Source: Candidatus Omnitrophota bacterium (GTDB lineage Bacteria > Omnitrophota > Gorgyraeia > Duberdicusellales > 4484-171). From it: DNA of 38,461 nt. Positions within the stretch are counted from its first letter, which is position 1. Each line of letters begins with the position of its first letter. Positions 17,147-25,311 of the stretch are shown one piece after another. The DNA lies in the NCBI GenBank assembly GCA_003154195.1, contig PMCS01000009.1, positions 83,014 through 121,474 on the forward strand. The letters run 5' to 3'. The notes beneath the pieces are model-generated. The model worked only from the letters and a program-made list of their open reading frames with translations, had not been told where the DNA came from and ran no database searches. Made by a program: the position numbers and the translations under genes.

Positions 17147-18552
17147 TTTACGACAAAAAATCCCCGGTTAGTCTTAAAAAGCGCCGGACCGGCTTTTATT
17201 TTAGAGGTGACCGCGATAAAATCTACCTTATTTTTTATTTCTTTGTTTTCGACTTTCAGGATAACGTCGCCGGGAATAAGGCCGCTCTTTTCCGCGGCCG
17301 ACCCTTCGCTAAGCGAAGATACCACGACGCCGGAAGTTTCTCTTATAGAAAATTTGCGCTTTAATTCCGGGGTTATATCGCTCACGGAGATACCCCTGAA
17401 TTCAGGCTTATCGACGATTACGATTTCTTCTTCTTTCTCTTCCGCGGCTTCCGATTCATCGGGATTTTTAGCGATCAGTATATTGGCCATTTTTTCTTTT
17501 CCGTCGCGCATTATTTTAAGCGAAGCCGTCGCGCCGACTTCGCAAAAGGAAACCATTCTGATCAAATCCCGGGTAGCGCCTACGGGCTTACCGTTAAAAT
17601 TCAGGATGAGGTCTCCTTCCTTAAGCCCGCTTTTTCCCGCGGGAGAATCGGGGTATATTTTAACGATAATCACGCCTTCCGAAGCTTTAATGCCGAAATA
17701 CTTCTGTAAATCTTCGTTTAAATCCTGGATACTTACGCCAAGCCAGCCATAAAGGATTTTCTCCCCCTTGATCAGCTTATTTATAATTTTTTTAGCTTTG
17801 TTAACGGCAATTGCGAACCCCAGGCCCTGGTAACCGCCGCTGGTAGTGATCATCGCCGTATTTATACCGATGACTTCTCCGTCTAAATTGACTAACGGCC
17901 CGCCGGAATTACCGGGATTGATCGCCGCGTCGGTCTGGATAAGATCGTCGTAACTGCGTTCGCGCCGGCCCAAGGCCGGAACGTAACGGTGCAACGCGCT
18001 CACCACCCCGACGGTTACGGTAGGTTCGGAATTTTCGATGGCGAAACCAAAAGGATTGCCTACCGCTAAAACCCATGAGCCAATCTGAAGGTTTTCGGAA
18101 TCGCCCAATTTCGCGGCGGGAAGATTATCCGCGTCGATTTTAATAATTGCCAGATCGCTTCTTTTATCCGCCCCTTTAATATGGCCGCTGAATTCCCTCC
18201 CGTCGGAAAGCTTGACCTGGATTTCGCTGGCCCCGTCGATAACATGCTCGTTAGTTAAGATATAACCGGCTTTATCGATTATGACCCCGCTCCCTAAACC
18301 AAACTGCTTGTATTCCCGCTCGGGAAATTCGCCAAAAAATTCTTCAAAAAATTTACGAAAATACCCGTCGCTAAACTCGTTTAAAGGATAACCCGGCCCG
18401 GCTTTCTCTCTGGTCACACTGCTTATCGAGACGACCGGCTTACCGGCAGAAGCGGCGACTTTAATCGTCGCCTTCTGAAGATCGTAAACGTCCTGGGAAT
18501 GGGCGGTTAAACCGAAAAACATCAATATGCCGGTTAATAAGATTATTCTCAT
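17143..18552 (-). CDS. DegP/HtrA-type periplasmic serine protease with two PDZ domains
   Basis: A 469-residue protein. It has a signal peptide (MRIILLTGILMFFGLTAHSQ). The trypsin-like domain carries the triad His (LTNEHVIDGA), Asp (KRSDLAIIKID) and Ser (NPGNSGGPLVNLDG). Two PDZ domains follow, starting about GWLGVSIQDLN and FRGISVSDITPEL, each with a typical GLKEGD or GLIPGD loop. It should act as a protein quality-control protease in the cell envelope. The ATG at 18552 has AGAGG upstream. It lies between recA and recX, an unusual position for this gene. The length and two-PDZ layout match DegP/DegQ; I leave the symbol empty because those cannot be told apart here. Confidence 0.93.
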   Translation of the reverse strand: MRIILLTGILMFFGLTAHSQDVYDLQKATIKVAASAGKPVVSISSVTREKAGPGYPLNEFSDGYFRKFFEEFFGEFPEREYKQFGLGSGVIIDKAGYILTNEHVIDGASEIQVKLSDGREFSGHIKGADKRSDLAIIKIDADNLPAAKLGDSENLQIGSWVLAVGNPFGFAIENSEPTVTVGVVSALHRYVPALGRRERSYDDLIQTDAAINPGNSGGPLVNLDGEVIGINTAMITTSGGYQGLGFAIAVNKAKKIINKLIKGEKILYGWLGVSIQDLNEDLQKYFGIKASEGVIIVKIYPDSPAGKSGLKEGDLILNFNGKPVGATRDLIRMVSFCEVGATASLKIMRDGKEKMANILIAKNPDESEAAEEKEEEIVIVDKPEFRGISVSDITPELKRKFSIRETSGVVVSSLSEGSAAEKSGLIPGDVILKVENKEIKNKVDFIAVTSKIKAGPALFKTNRGFFVVK

Positions 18553-18610
18553 AGCGGTACCTCTGGGCAGAATCACCGATTTCGTTTTCCGCAATAATAT
18601 TATTTTTGGT

Positions 18611-18683
18611 ATTTTGTAACGGGCGGATAATAAAACTAAGCTTTGCCGTTTCGCGGCAAACCAAGTTTTATTACCAGCCCCTG
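18611..18683. repeat. Long palindrome between recA and the protease gene
   Basis: TAATAAAACT plus TTTGCCG on one side and CGGCAAA plus AGTTTTATTA on the other form a long stem with a 5-base loop near 18646-18650. GGGC and GCCC words lie outside. It begins TTTGTAACGGGC, as in the element at 12191. It may stabilise or end the recA transcript, but has no U tract. Confidence 0.65.
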
Positions 18684-18689
18684 CAATAT

Positions 18690-19748
18690 TTATTCTTTTA
18701 CCGTGCTTCCGACTTTTTCTTTTTCTTTATCTTTACCGGTGAGCAGCGTTTTCTTCATCGCATCTTCCAGCTCTTTTCTTAGCGCGGCATTTTCCTTCAA
18801 GATAGCCCGCAGTTGCTCTTTGCCCTGCGCTAAATTCTTATTATTATAGGAAAGCCAGCTGCCGGATTTTTTGAGAACCTCGGATTCCATCGCCGCGTCG
18901 ATCAACGCGCCGGTCTTGGATACCCCTTCATCAAACATAATTTCAAAAATTGCTTCCTTAAACGGCGCCGCCACTTTGTTTTTAACTATTTTAGCCTTAA
19001 TCCTGGCGCCGACATGGTTTTCGCCGCTGGAAACTGTGGCGATTTTTCTCAAATCAATCCGCACCGAAGAATAGAATTTCAACGCCCGGCCGCCGGGAGT
19101 AGTCTCGGGATTGCCGAACATCACGCCGATTTTCTCTCTCAGCTGATTAATAAAGACAACCGTCGTCTTGGATTTACTGATTGCGGCGGTGAGCTTGCGC
19201 ATCGCCTGGGACATTAAACGCGCCTGCATCCCCATCACCGAATCACCCATTTCACCTTCAATCTCCGCCTTAGGCACCAGCGCCGCTACCGAATCGACAA
19301 CAATTAAGTCTACGGCGTTGGAACGCACCAGCGTTTCGACAATATCCAGCGCCTGCTCGCCCGTATCGGGCTGAGACATTAAAAGTTCATCTAAATTAAC
19401 GCCGATAAGCTTGGCGTAACTGGGGTCAAAAGCGTGCTCCGCGTCGATAAACGCCGCCACGCCCGCGACGGCCTGCGCCTGGGCTTGGGCGATAATACTT
19501 AAAGTCAAAGTAGTCTTGCCCGACGATTCCGGGCCGAAAATCTCCACAATCCTGCCCCGGGGCAGGCCACCCACGCCCAAAGCCTTATCGAGAGGGAATA
19601 TCCCGGTAGGTATTACTTCGATGTCCATCCTTACCCCCTCACCCAGGCGCATTATCGCGCCTTTCCCATGCTGTTTCTCGATCTGCGAAAGAGCCAATTC
19701 CAGGGCTTTCTTCTTATTTATCGCGTTGGTATTTTCTTCTTTATTCAT
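18690..19748 (-). CDS. recA: Recombinase RecA
   Basis: A 352-residue RecA of normal length. Walker A is [12 protein letters not shown], Walker B is [11 protein letters not shown], and the L2-flanking [20 protein letters not shown] is diagnostic. The N-terminal helix [18 protein letters not shown] is standard. It drives homologous recombination and SOS induction. I chose the ATG at 19748 (MNKEEN), which has AGGAGG seven bases upstream; the frame extends further but without a binding site. A strong promoter lies at 19875-19903. Confidence 0.98.
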   Translation of the reverse strand: MNKEENTNAINKKKALELALSQIEKQHGKGAIMRLGEGVRMDIEVIPTGIFPLDKALGVGGLPRGRIVEIFGPESSGKTTLTLSIIAQAQAQAVAGVAAFIDAEHAFDPSYAKLIGVNLDELLMSQPDTGEQALDIVETLVRSNAVDLIVVDSVAALVPKAEIEGEMGDSVMGMQARLMSQAMRKLTAAISKSKTTVVFINQLREKIGVMFGNPETTPGGRALKFYSSVRIDLRKIATVSSGENHVGARIKAKIVKNKVAAPFKEAIFEIMFDEGVSKTGALIDAAMESEVLKKSGSWLSYNNKNLAQGKEQLRAILKENAALRKELEDAMKKTLLTGKDKEKEKVGSTVKE

Positions 19749-19874
19749 CGCCAAACCTCCTTTTATTTTTTCGCGGTACGAATAAAATAAATTCCTTGCC
19801 GGCGGCATCCCGCCTGCGGCGGGACCGGAATTTCTTTAATATAATTACCTGAGTCGGGTATCCAGCGGAAATTA

Positions 19875-19903
19875 ATTATACCTTATAAACAACAATAGTT
19901 CAA
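19875..19903 (-). promoter_or_regulatory. recA promoter with LexA-box-like word
   Basis: TTGAAC (19898-19903) and TATAAT (19875-19880) are separated by exactly 17 bases. The -35 overlaps GAACTATTGTT, which resembles the GAAC-N4-GTT core of Gram-positive-type SOS boxes. Promoter assignment is good; the LexA operator is tentative. Confidence 0.7.
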
Positions 19904-19939
19904 GAAACGCTTTCTTAAAAATAATAAACAAAATTCCTT

Positions 19940-20245
19940 ACCGCCGGCTCGCCTCCGGCGTCCGCCTCGGCGAGCCTTCGGCGAGACGGGAAGCCGTGGG
20001 CTATCCCTGCGGCAAGACCGCAGGGATAGCCCAGTTTAATGGGGGCGGGAATGAAGCACAAATGTACTCCCCGCGGCATCCTGCTTCGCTAAAGCTTCGC
20101 AGGGACTTACGAGCCGCGGGGTATCTAGCTTCATTTCTCCGAAGTCCTCCTTCGCTTTTTTAGCTTCGGAGAGATTTCGCCGAAGCCTTGGCGAAGGAGG
20201 GCATCCCTGTGGCAAGCCACAGGGTATTCGGCGAAGGAGAATAAA
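19940..20245. repeat. Dense hairpin block between recA and the PEP-CTERM island
   Basis: This gap has no gene but consecutive strong stems. They include a perfect 15-bp stem (19998-20032, GGGCTATCCCTGCGG), a nested palindrome (20051-20134) with outer ATGAAGC/GCTTCAT and inner CCCCGCGGC/GCCGCGGGG arms, CTCCGAAG/CTTCGGAG (20138-20173), and TTCGCCGAA/TTCGGCGAA enclosing CCCTGTGG/CCACAGGG (about 20176-20240). Word content resembles the hairpin insert near 28550-28610. Confidence 0.75.
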
Positions 20246-20288
20246 AAAACGTGAAGTATCATCACGGATCCATCAGATGCTTAACCCG

Positions 20289-20340
20289 AAAAAAAATGCT
20301 TCAACTCTTGCCATAAGGCAAAAACTGAAGCATTATTTTT
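20289..20340 (-). terminator. Rho-independent terminator after the first PEP-CTERM gene
   Basis: Arms AATGCTTCAG and TTGAAGCATT (20295-20334 overall, with inner TTGCC/GGCAA) are followed on the minus strand by a run of eight Ts. It lies about 25 bases after the gene stop. The other side is T-rich too, so it may be bidirectional. Confidence 0.9.
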
Positions 20341-20365
20341 TTACTTTGTTATTTGGTTTTGAAAC

Positions 20366-21370
20366 TTAAACCTTTTTTCTCTTCGAAACGAACCTGCGCG
20401 CCGCCAAGCCGGCGCCGCCGATCAAAATCAAAACCGCGCTGATTGGTTCGGGGGCAAACCCGCCGCAGTGGCCGCCATGGCCGCCGCCATTACCATGATG
20501 GCCTAACCCGCCGTCATGATCGCCGCCGGGCATACCATCATCGCCATGACCGGAACCGATGCCACCGTCATGGTCATGGCCGGAACCAATGCCCTGCCCA
20601 AAATCGTTGTCTTTATCTTTATCCGGGTTATTGCCAAACCCGCCAAAAACGCCGCCCTTACCGCCGTCATGCTCATCGGAATGGCCGTCATTCTGGCTGC
20701 CGTCCGGCAGCCAGGAATAATCGTCATTTCCATGTTTACCGTCCTGAGAACCATCACCGGGAGTCCAGGGAAAGTTACCGGCGGCCTGGCCGTCATCACC
20801 CGGCTTATCATGATTGCCGTCCTGATCGCTCTGGGGATTGTTTTTATCCCCATTCTTATTGTCCTGATCACCCTGATGATTATTGTCCTGGCCCTGATTA
20901 TCATCCTGCCGGCCGGAATCTATGTCTTCCTGATGATTGCCCTGATTATCATGGCCGTTATTGTTATCACCCTGGACGTTACCCGAAGCGCCGTTATCAT
21001 CATGGCCCAGAATACCGCTTAATAAATTACCGGGACCTTTGCCGGGATTATCATTGTTATCATGATTATCTCCCGGTTTATTTCCTGAATTACCGGAGTT
21101 TTCCGAACCGCTGCCGCCCTGGCCCTGGTTGCCGCTGCCGTTGCCGGAACCAGAATTGCCGCTGCCGCCCTGGTTCTGACTGCCGTTGCCGGAACCAGAA
21201 CCGTTGCTGCCGCCGGTAAGGCTTCCGCCTTTACCACCGTTCGAACCATTGCCGCCCTGGGAACTTCCCTGGCCCGAATTGCCTCCGCCGCTCTGTTTAG
21301 CGTAAGCCGGTAAAATGAGACAACAGCACCCCAGCGCAACCAAAGACGCGAAAAATAATTTCTTAATCAT
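20366..21370 (-). CDS. Low-complexity Gly/Asn/Asp/His-rich PEP-CTERM protein
   Basis: A 334-residue secreted protein. The signal peptide is MIKKLFFASLVALGC through AYA. Residues 25-300 are low-complexity: first Gly/Ser/Asn/Gln repeats (GSGNGSQNQ, GNSGSGNGSG), then acidic Asp/Asn/His/Gln repeats (DNQGQDNNHQGDQDN), then Gly/His/Asp. The C-terminus is the sorting signal PEPISAVLILIGGAGLAARR plus a basic tail. Exosortases process such tails, so this should be anchored or released at the outer surface. The acidic repeats could bind cations or matrix polysaccharide (inference). The ATG at 21370 has GAGGGAG upstream. It is the substrate next to epsI and the exosortase gene. Confidence 0.9.
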   Translation of the reverse strand: MIKKLFFASLVALGCCCLILPAYAKQSGGGNSGQGSSQGGNGSNGGKGGSLTGGSNGSGSGNGSQNQGGSGNSGSGNGSGNQGQGGSGSENSGNSGNKPGDNHDNNDNPGKGPGNLLSGILGHDDNGASGNVQGDNNNGHDNQGNHQEDIDSGRQDDNQGQDNNHQGDQDNKNGDKNNPQSDQDGNHDKPGDDGQAAGNFPWTPGDGSQDGKHGNDDYSWLPDGSQNDGHSDEHDGGKGGVFGGFGNNPDKDKDNDFGQGIGSGHDHDGGIGSGHGDDGMPGGDHDGGLGHHGNGGGHGGHCGGFAPEPISAVLILIGGAGLAARRFVSKRKKV

Positions 21371-21407
21371 ACTCCCTCTTGATGCGGCGCAACGAGTGAT
21401 AATGTCA

Positions 21408-21453
21408 AAACGGATAATAACTCCAAGTATAATCCGTTTAAAAATTCTGTCAA
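21408..21453 (-). promoter_or_regulatory. Promoter with overlapping 32-bp palindrome
   Basis: TTGACA (21448-21453) and TATACT (21426-21431), 16 bases apart, lie between the epsI stop and the PEP-CTERM gene. An imperfect palindrome with AAACGGAT/ATCCGTTT outer arms (21408-21439) covers the -10 and the predicted start site, as a repressor operator would. Confidence 0.65.
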
Positions 21454-21466
21454 TCATCATCGTGAG

Positions 21467-22102
21467 TTAACTGCCGAAAATATAATCCGCCTGGCCGGCA
21501 GGCATACGCGAAACGATACCGCCGATAAATTCCTGTATCATTGCCAGCGCCGCCGGGATATTTTTCTCGTCGGCCGGCGCGTCGATCCGCACCATAAACC
21601 CGGCTTTTTTCTTATTAATCAGGGAATAGAAAAATTGCTTCGCCTTCTGTTCCAACCAGTCCACGCGTTTTTTATCGATGCACATCCAGTAAACCAGAAG
21701 GAAACCCTCCCGGCCCCGCTCCACAAAGAGCGCGCGCGCTTTCAACGCCCGTCCGGCAATGGTAAAATCTTTATCGCCGATTTCTTTTATCTTAAACCCG
21801 GAACTGCCGAAACATACCTTGGGATTGTGAAAATTCCCCGCGTCCAGCACAAGGAACATCAAACTCGCCCCGCTTTTATGGGTATATTGCCGGGCAATGA
21901 TATTACTGGCAAAATTATACCGGTCATCCTCCAGTTTAATACTCTGGCTTATGTCTTTACTCTGCCAATCGCCGAATGCCCCGGGAACCGCCAACCGGGA
22001 TAAAATATCCAGACCTTTATATTTTGGCTTAGGTAAACCAAAGCTAATCGCTATCCCCGCGGCCAAAATAACGCTCACGACTAAAAATCTAATTTTGTTC
22101 AT
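21467..22102 (-). CDS. epsI: Exosortase-associated EpsI-like protein
   Basis: A 211-residue protein with an N-terminal membrane anchor (IRFLVVSVILAAGIAISFGL). The EpsI/DUF3485 pattern follows: GDWQSKDI near the start, then HNPKVCFGSSGFKI (the HxPxxCxxxxG motif), then LLVYWMCIDKKRVDW. EpsI proteins are encoded beside or fused to exosortases of exopolysaccharide loci and are thought to assist sorting; their exact role is unknown. It starts 9 bases after the exosortase stop, so the two are an operon. GAAGGGA serves as binding site; a GTG one codon earlier is also possible. Confidence 0.9.
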   Translation of the reverse strand: MNKIRFLVVSVILAAGIAISFGLPKPKYKGLDILSRLAVPGAFGDWQSKDISQSIKLEDDRYNFASNIIARQYTHKSGASLMFLVLDAGNFHNPKVCFGSSGFKIKEIGDKDFTIAGRALKARALFVERGREGFLLVYWMCIDKKRVDWLEQKAKQFFYSLINKKKAGFMVRIDAPADEKNIPAALAMIQEFIGGIVSRMPAGQADYIFGS

Positions 22103-22111
22103 CACATCCCT

Positions 22112-22960
22112 TCAGTTTTCATCCGGAGCGCCATCCATCATCTTTTCGATGGCCAGCATCCCTAAAATCAACAGCATAAAAACGACAAAGCCGCCGACAT
22201 CGTGGACCTTCTCGCCGATATCCTTACCAAAATAATAAGTCCCCAGGCACATCCCGGTAACCCGCAAAAAATTTCCCGCCAGCGCCAGGGGGATAACTGA
22301 AAGAGCAAGAATAATTTTCTTACGAAACGAAGCGTGGCTCAAATAAACATAAACCACGCCCAGGGAAATCATCGCAATCAGCGACCGAAACCCGCTGCAG
22401 GGCTGGCCCATAAAAATCTCGCTGTTGTCGATGGATAAAATCAGGCCATGCCGGTAAATCGGGTAATGAAACGACCGCAGGGCAACTGCCGTGGCAACGG
22501 AAATCCCGTAGCGCATCGGCAAAGTTATGCTGTCTAATATTCCCAGCGGCGGAGGCACTAAAAGCAAAAGATAGGCCACGGGAAACCACAACAACCGCGC
22601 CATCGCCTTACCGTAAAGATAAACCAGCATCCCCAGCAATACCGGAATCAACGACAGGGTAGAAACCATCAAATAATCGTTACGCCAGCCGACAATAAAC
22701 AGCGCTATCCCCGTAAGCAATAACCATAAACCAACGGGATTATTCACTACGACGGGGCTGCGCGCCAACTCACTTATCTGTACGCGTTTACGCCAAACCA
22801 ACCACAGGGAAACCGGCAGGATAAAATAAGCGTGGCTGTAATCGATTGTCTTCCAGCGCATCCGGTAAAGCTCATAAAAAACCGGGCAATACAAAATTAC
22901 GGCAAGTCCCCAGGTAAAAGCAGGTAAAACATTTCTTGGGGAATCGGTCTTTACCGGCAT
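22112..22960 (-). CDS. Exosortase (EpsH-type transpeptidase-like membrane enzyme)
   Basis: A 282-residue polytopic membrane protein with about eight hydrophobic segments. The catalytic set is visible: Cys in GQPCSGFRSL, Arg in LAGNFLRVTGM, and His in VHDVGGFVVF. Upstream, WRNDYLMVS and PLGILDS fit the family. Exosortases recognise the PEP-CTERM tail and cleave it in the inner membrane, by analogy with sortases. Start ATG 22960 has GGGAG about five bases upstream. With epsI and seven substrates in 7 kb it forms a self-contained sorting system. The subfamily (XrtA versus other) cannot be settled by eye. Confidence 0.93.
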   Translation of the reverse strand: MPVKTDSPRNVLPAFTWGLAVILYCPVFYELYRMRWKTIDYSHAYFILPVSLWLVWRKRVQISELARSPVVVNNPVGLWLLLTGIALFIVGWRNDYLMVSTLSLIPVLLGMLVYLYGKAMARLLWFPVAYLLLLVPPPLGILDSITLPMRYGISVATAVALRSFHYPIYRHGLILSIDNSEIFMGQPCSGFRSLIAMISLGVVYVYLSHASFRKKIILALSVIPLALAGNFLRVTGMCLGTYYFGKDIGEKVHDVGGFVVFMLLILGMLAIEKMMDGAPDEN

Positions 22961-22977
22961 TAATACTCCCAAAAGCA

Positions 22978-23171
22978 GAAGAGGGAAGAATCATCTTCTC
23001 CCCTCTCATTTTATTTAAGCGATATTAGCGATAGATTGACGCGTTAGCGCCGGGCTTCACCGCCTTCCTTGAATATTTATACCAGGGAAGCGGAATCCCA
23101 CCAAAGGCAGGAAATTCGACTACCACCTCGCGCTTCGCCCTTCGGGCTCGTGTTCGGTGAAGCCTCATTAA
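22978..23171. other. Spacer with hairpins upstream of the exosortase gene
   Basis: A hairpin (22979-23006, AGAGGG and CCTCT-type arms) lies just before the exosortase binding site and could end the upstream PEP transcript or attenuate xrt. GGGCTTCACCG (23069) and CGGTGAAGCC (23156) are complementary over a longer range. CGCCCTTCGGGCT with CTCATTAA at the right end also occurs at 8209-8254. No gene. Confidence 0.5.
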
Positions 23172-23678
23172 TCAAACTTTTTTCCGATTCGAAACGAGCT
23201 TGCGCGTAACTAAACCCGCGCCGCCCAATAAAAACAATACCGCGCTGATTGGTTCGGGAGCGACAACATTAAAAGTAGTCGAACCGCCGCCGATTACCGG
23301 ACCTAATTGTCCATTGGTCTTTAGTGAGTTAAGATGAGCATCGACTGTCCAAGTTCCTATTTTCTCCTTGCTGCTTAAATCACTCCACGTATCCGCAGAA
23401 ACCCAGAGTTGCGACCCAAACATAAGCGAATCAGCCCACGTAACCGCACCTGAACTCGGGTTTTTCCAATAAGAAGCTTCAAGTTTCATATAGCTTGGAT
23501 TGCTGCTAGAAACATACAACCATGGTGTCTGGCCAAGAGTGTAAGCGTCGGCGTGCGCAGTACTGCCTTCACCCGTAACCATATCCATAAAAAACGATGG
23601 CTGATTAACAGCAAACGCCGGCGCCGAAACCGCCATTACTCCTAAAAATAACATCCCCAAAATTACCGCTTTCTTCAT
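23172..23678 (-). CDS. PEP-CTERM protein, small WxV type
   Basis: 168 residues. The signal peptide (MKKAVILGMLFLGVMAVSAP...AFA) is nearly identical to those of the next two genes. The body of about 115 residues is Ser/Thr/Trp-rich and likely beta, with WLYVSSSNP and IGTWTVDAHLNS. The tail is PEPISAVLFLLGGAGL, then VTRKLVSNRKKV. GGGAGG precedes the ATG at 23678 by six to seven bases. I recognise only the export and sorting signals; the body resembles those of the genes at 23741, 24434 and 25312 through a GxWxV-x-N motif, suggesting a paralogous family. Confidence 0.88.
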   Translation of the reverse strand: MKKAVILGMLFLGVMAVSAPAFAVNQPSFFMDMVTGEGSTAHADAYTLGQTPWLYVSSSNPSYMKLEASYWKNPSSGAVTWADSLMFGSQLWVSADTWSDLSSKEKIGTWTVDAHLNSLKTNGQLGPVIGGGSTTFNVVAPEPISAVLFLLGGAGLVTRKLVSNRKKV

Positions 23679-23740
23679 CACTGTCCTCCCGAATCTGTTT
23701 TCTTTAATTAATATTCTGTGCTGATTTAATCTATCTGCCC

Positions 23741-24316
23741 TTAAGCTTTTTTCCTATTCGACACGAGCTTGCGCGTAACTAAACCCGCGCCGCCCAATAA
23801 GAACAATATCGCGCTGATTGGTTCGGGGGCGACGTGAAAGTAAACCGAGCCCATCTCTTTTACCCTTTTATTACCGATTTTTGTGTTAGATTCTCCGTCG
23901 ACCTGCCATATCCCGGTTGCGCCGTCGCCAAACACCTTATTATTATCTTTACCAATCGCGCCGGTAAACCAATTACCCGAGGTAAGCCATACATCAGTGC
24001 CCTTGCCGCTTGCTGAGTCACCTCGAATAGTATCGGCGTCAGGATCCGGCGACCACCAGGTAGAATAGTCAACTTTACTAGCGCTGCCCGGCATATGAAG
24101 ATGCAAATATGGCGACTCGTTCCTGCCAAACTCATAGTTGGTCACCCAGGCAGCATCGCCCACATTGCTTTTGGTCATTTCCATATAAAACCCTGAGCCA
24201 TCGGAGCTAACGAATTTCGCTGCCGCGTTGGGGTCTACTACGTTCGTAGCAAACGCCGGCGCCGAAACCGCCATTACTCCTAAAAATAACATCCCTAAAA
24301 TCACTGCTTTCTTCAT
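23741..24316 (-). CDS. PEP-CTERM protein, paralog 1 of a tandem pair
   Basis: 191 residues: signal peptide (MKKAVILGMLFLGVMAVSAP), body with SPYLHLHMPGSASKVDYSTW, SGNWFTGAIGKDNNKVFGDG and GIWQVDGESNTKIGN, then the sorting tail PEPISAILFLLGGAGLVTRK. The body is very close to that of the gene at 24434, so one is a recent tandem duplicate of the other. The 5' spacer is shared too (TCCTGAAATCTGTTTTCTTT...GCTGATGTCGA on the plus strand). A CAGGAGG binding site is present. The function of the body is unknown; it is exported and probably surface-exposed. Confidence 0.88.
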   Translation of the reverse strand: MKKAVILGMLFLGVMAVSAPAFATNVVDPNAAAKFVSSDGSGFYMEMTKSNVGDAAWVTNYEFGRNESPYLHLHMPGSASKVDYSTWWSPDPDADTIRGDSASGKGTDVWLTSGNWFTGAIGKDNNKVFGDGATGIWQVDGESNTKIGNKRVKEMGSVYFHVAPEPISAILFLLGGAGLVTRKLVSNRKKA

Positions 24317-24433
24317 CGCTGGCCTCCTGAAATCTGTTTTCTTTAATTGATATTCCTTGCTTATTTAATCTATCTGCCCATCATCGCTGATGTCGAGCCT
24401 AAACCCTCTTTTGTCAAATTTTTTTAATTCGCC

Positions 24434-24997
24434 TTACGCTTTCTTCCTGATTGTCAACTTACGCGTGACTAAACCGGCGCCGCCTAATAAAAATAATACC
24501 GCGCTAATCGGTTCGGGAGCAACGCGGAAAGAAACAGAACCCATCTCTTTTACATTGTTACCAGCGATTTTTGTGTTAGATTCTCCGTCGACCCCCCATA
24601 TCCCGGTTGCGCCGTCGCCAAACACCTTATTATTATCTTGACCGATCGCGCCGGTAAACCAATTACCCGAGGTAAGCCATACATCATTGCTTGTGCTATT
24701 TGCTGAGTCGCCTTTAATAGGATCGGCGTCGGGAACAGGCGACCACCAGGTAGAATAGTCAACTTGATTAGCGCTACCCGGCATATGGAGATGCAAATAG
24801 GGTAACTCGTTCCTGCCAAAATCATAAACGGTATTGGTACCGCCGTTACTATTGGTCATTTGCATAAAAAATCCGTTATCACCGTACGATTCCGCTAACG
24901 CCAAATTGGGGTCTACTACTACGTTCGTAGCAAACGCCGGCGCCGAAACCGCCATTGCCCCTAAAAACAACATCCCTAAAATTATTGCTTTCTTCAT
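24434..24997 (-). CDS. PEP-CTERM protein, paralog 2 of a tandem pair
   Basis: 187 residues, same plan as the gene at 23741: signal peptide ending AFA, LPYLHLHMPGSANQVDYSTW, SGNWFTGAIGQDNNKVFGDG, GIWGVDGESNTKIAG, PEPISAVLFLLGGAGLVTRK and a shorter basic tail. The binding site CAGGAGG is strong. A near-consensus promoter lies 250 bases upstream (25245-25273), giving a long leader. Differences from paralog 1 cluster in the first 60 residues and the middle loop (PVPDADPIKG versus PDPDADTIRG). The function of the body is unknown. Confidence 0.88.
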   Translation of the reverse strand: MKKAIILGMLFLGAMAVSAPAFATNVVVDPNLALAESYGDNGFFMQMTNSNGGTNTVYDFGRNELPYLHLHMPGSANQVDYSTWWSPVPDADPIKGDSANSTSNDVWLTSGNWFTGAIGQDNNKVFGDGATGIWGVDGESNTKIAGNNVKEMGSVSFRVAPEPISAVLFLLGGAGLVTRKLTIRKKA

Positions 24998-25244
24998 GGT
25001 TAACCTCCTGAAAACTGTTTTCGTTATTATATTCTTGGTTTATTTAATCTATCGGCTTATCATTGCTGATGTCGAACCTGATCTTTTTATTGTTGTTTCT
25101 TTGCTGTTGTTATCCTGTTGTCGTCCCTGTGTTGTTTTCCCCTCCTTAAATAGTTGTCAATACTGGTTTTTAGGTTATTGTTTTACTCTTCCCCTATATT
25201 TATTATGTTCCAGATTCCCGCAAAAAATTATTTAAAAGTTTAAA
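24998..25244 (-). promoter_or_regulatory. Long 5' leader of the tandem PEP-CTERM genes
   Basis: About 240 bases between the promoter and the ATG at 24997, without an ORF. The 80 bases next to the gene match the spacers before 24316 and, partly, 23678 (AAACTGTTTTC, TTTAATCTATC, GCTGATGTCGA on the plus strand). The leader was therefore duplicated with the genes and may carry regulation. Confidence 0.5.
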
Positions 25245-25273
25245 AGTATACCCCAACAACTCTTTTTCGTCAA
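25245..25273 (-). promoter_or_regulatory. Sigma-70-type promoter
   Basis: TTGACG (25268-25273) and TATACT (25245-25250) with an exact 17-base spacer. It lies 40 bases after the stop of the PEP-CTERM gene at 25312 and reads toward the tandem pair. Confidence 0.75.
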
Positions 25274-25311
25274 GTTTTTTTAATGCTTTTTCGAAAAAAG
25301 TTTATCCCGGC

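Noticed and set aside
20443-21219. 258-codon plus-strand frame rich in Arg/His/Tyr
   Set aside because: It is antisense to the low-complexity PEP-CTERM gene; its composition is the mirror of the Gly/Asn/Asp repeats and it has no start context.
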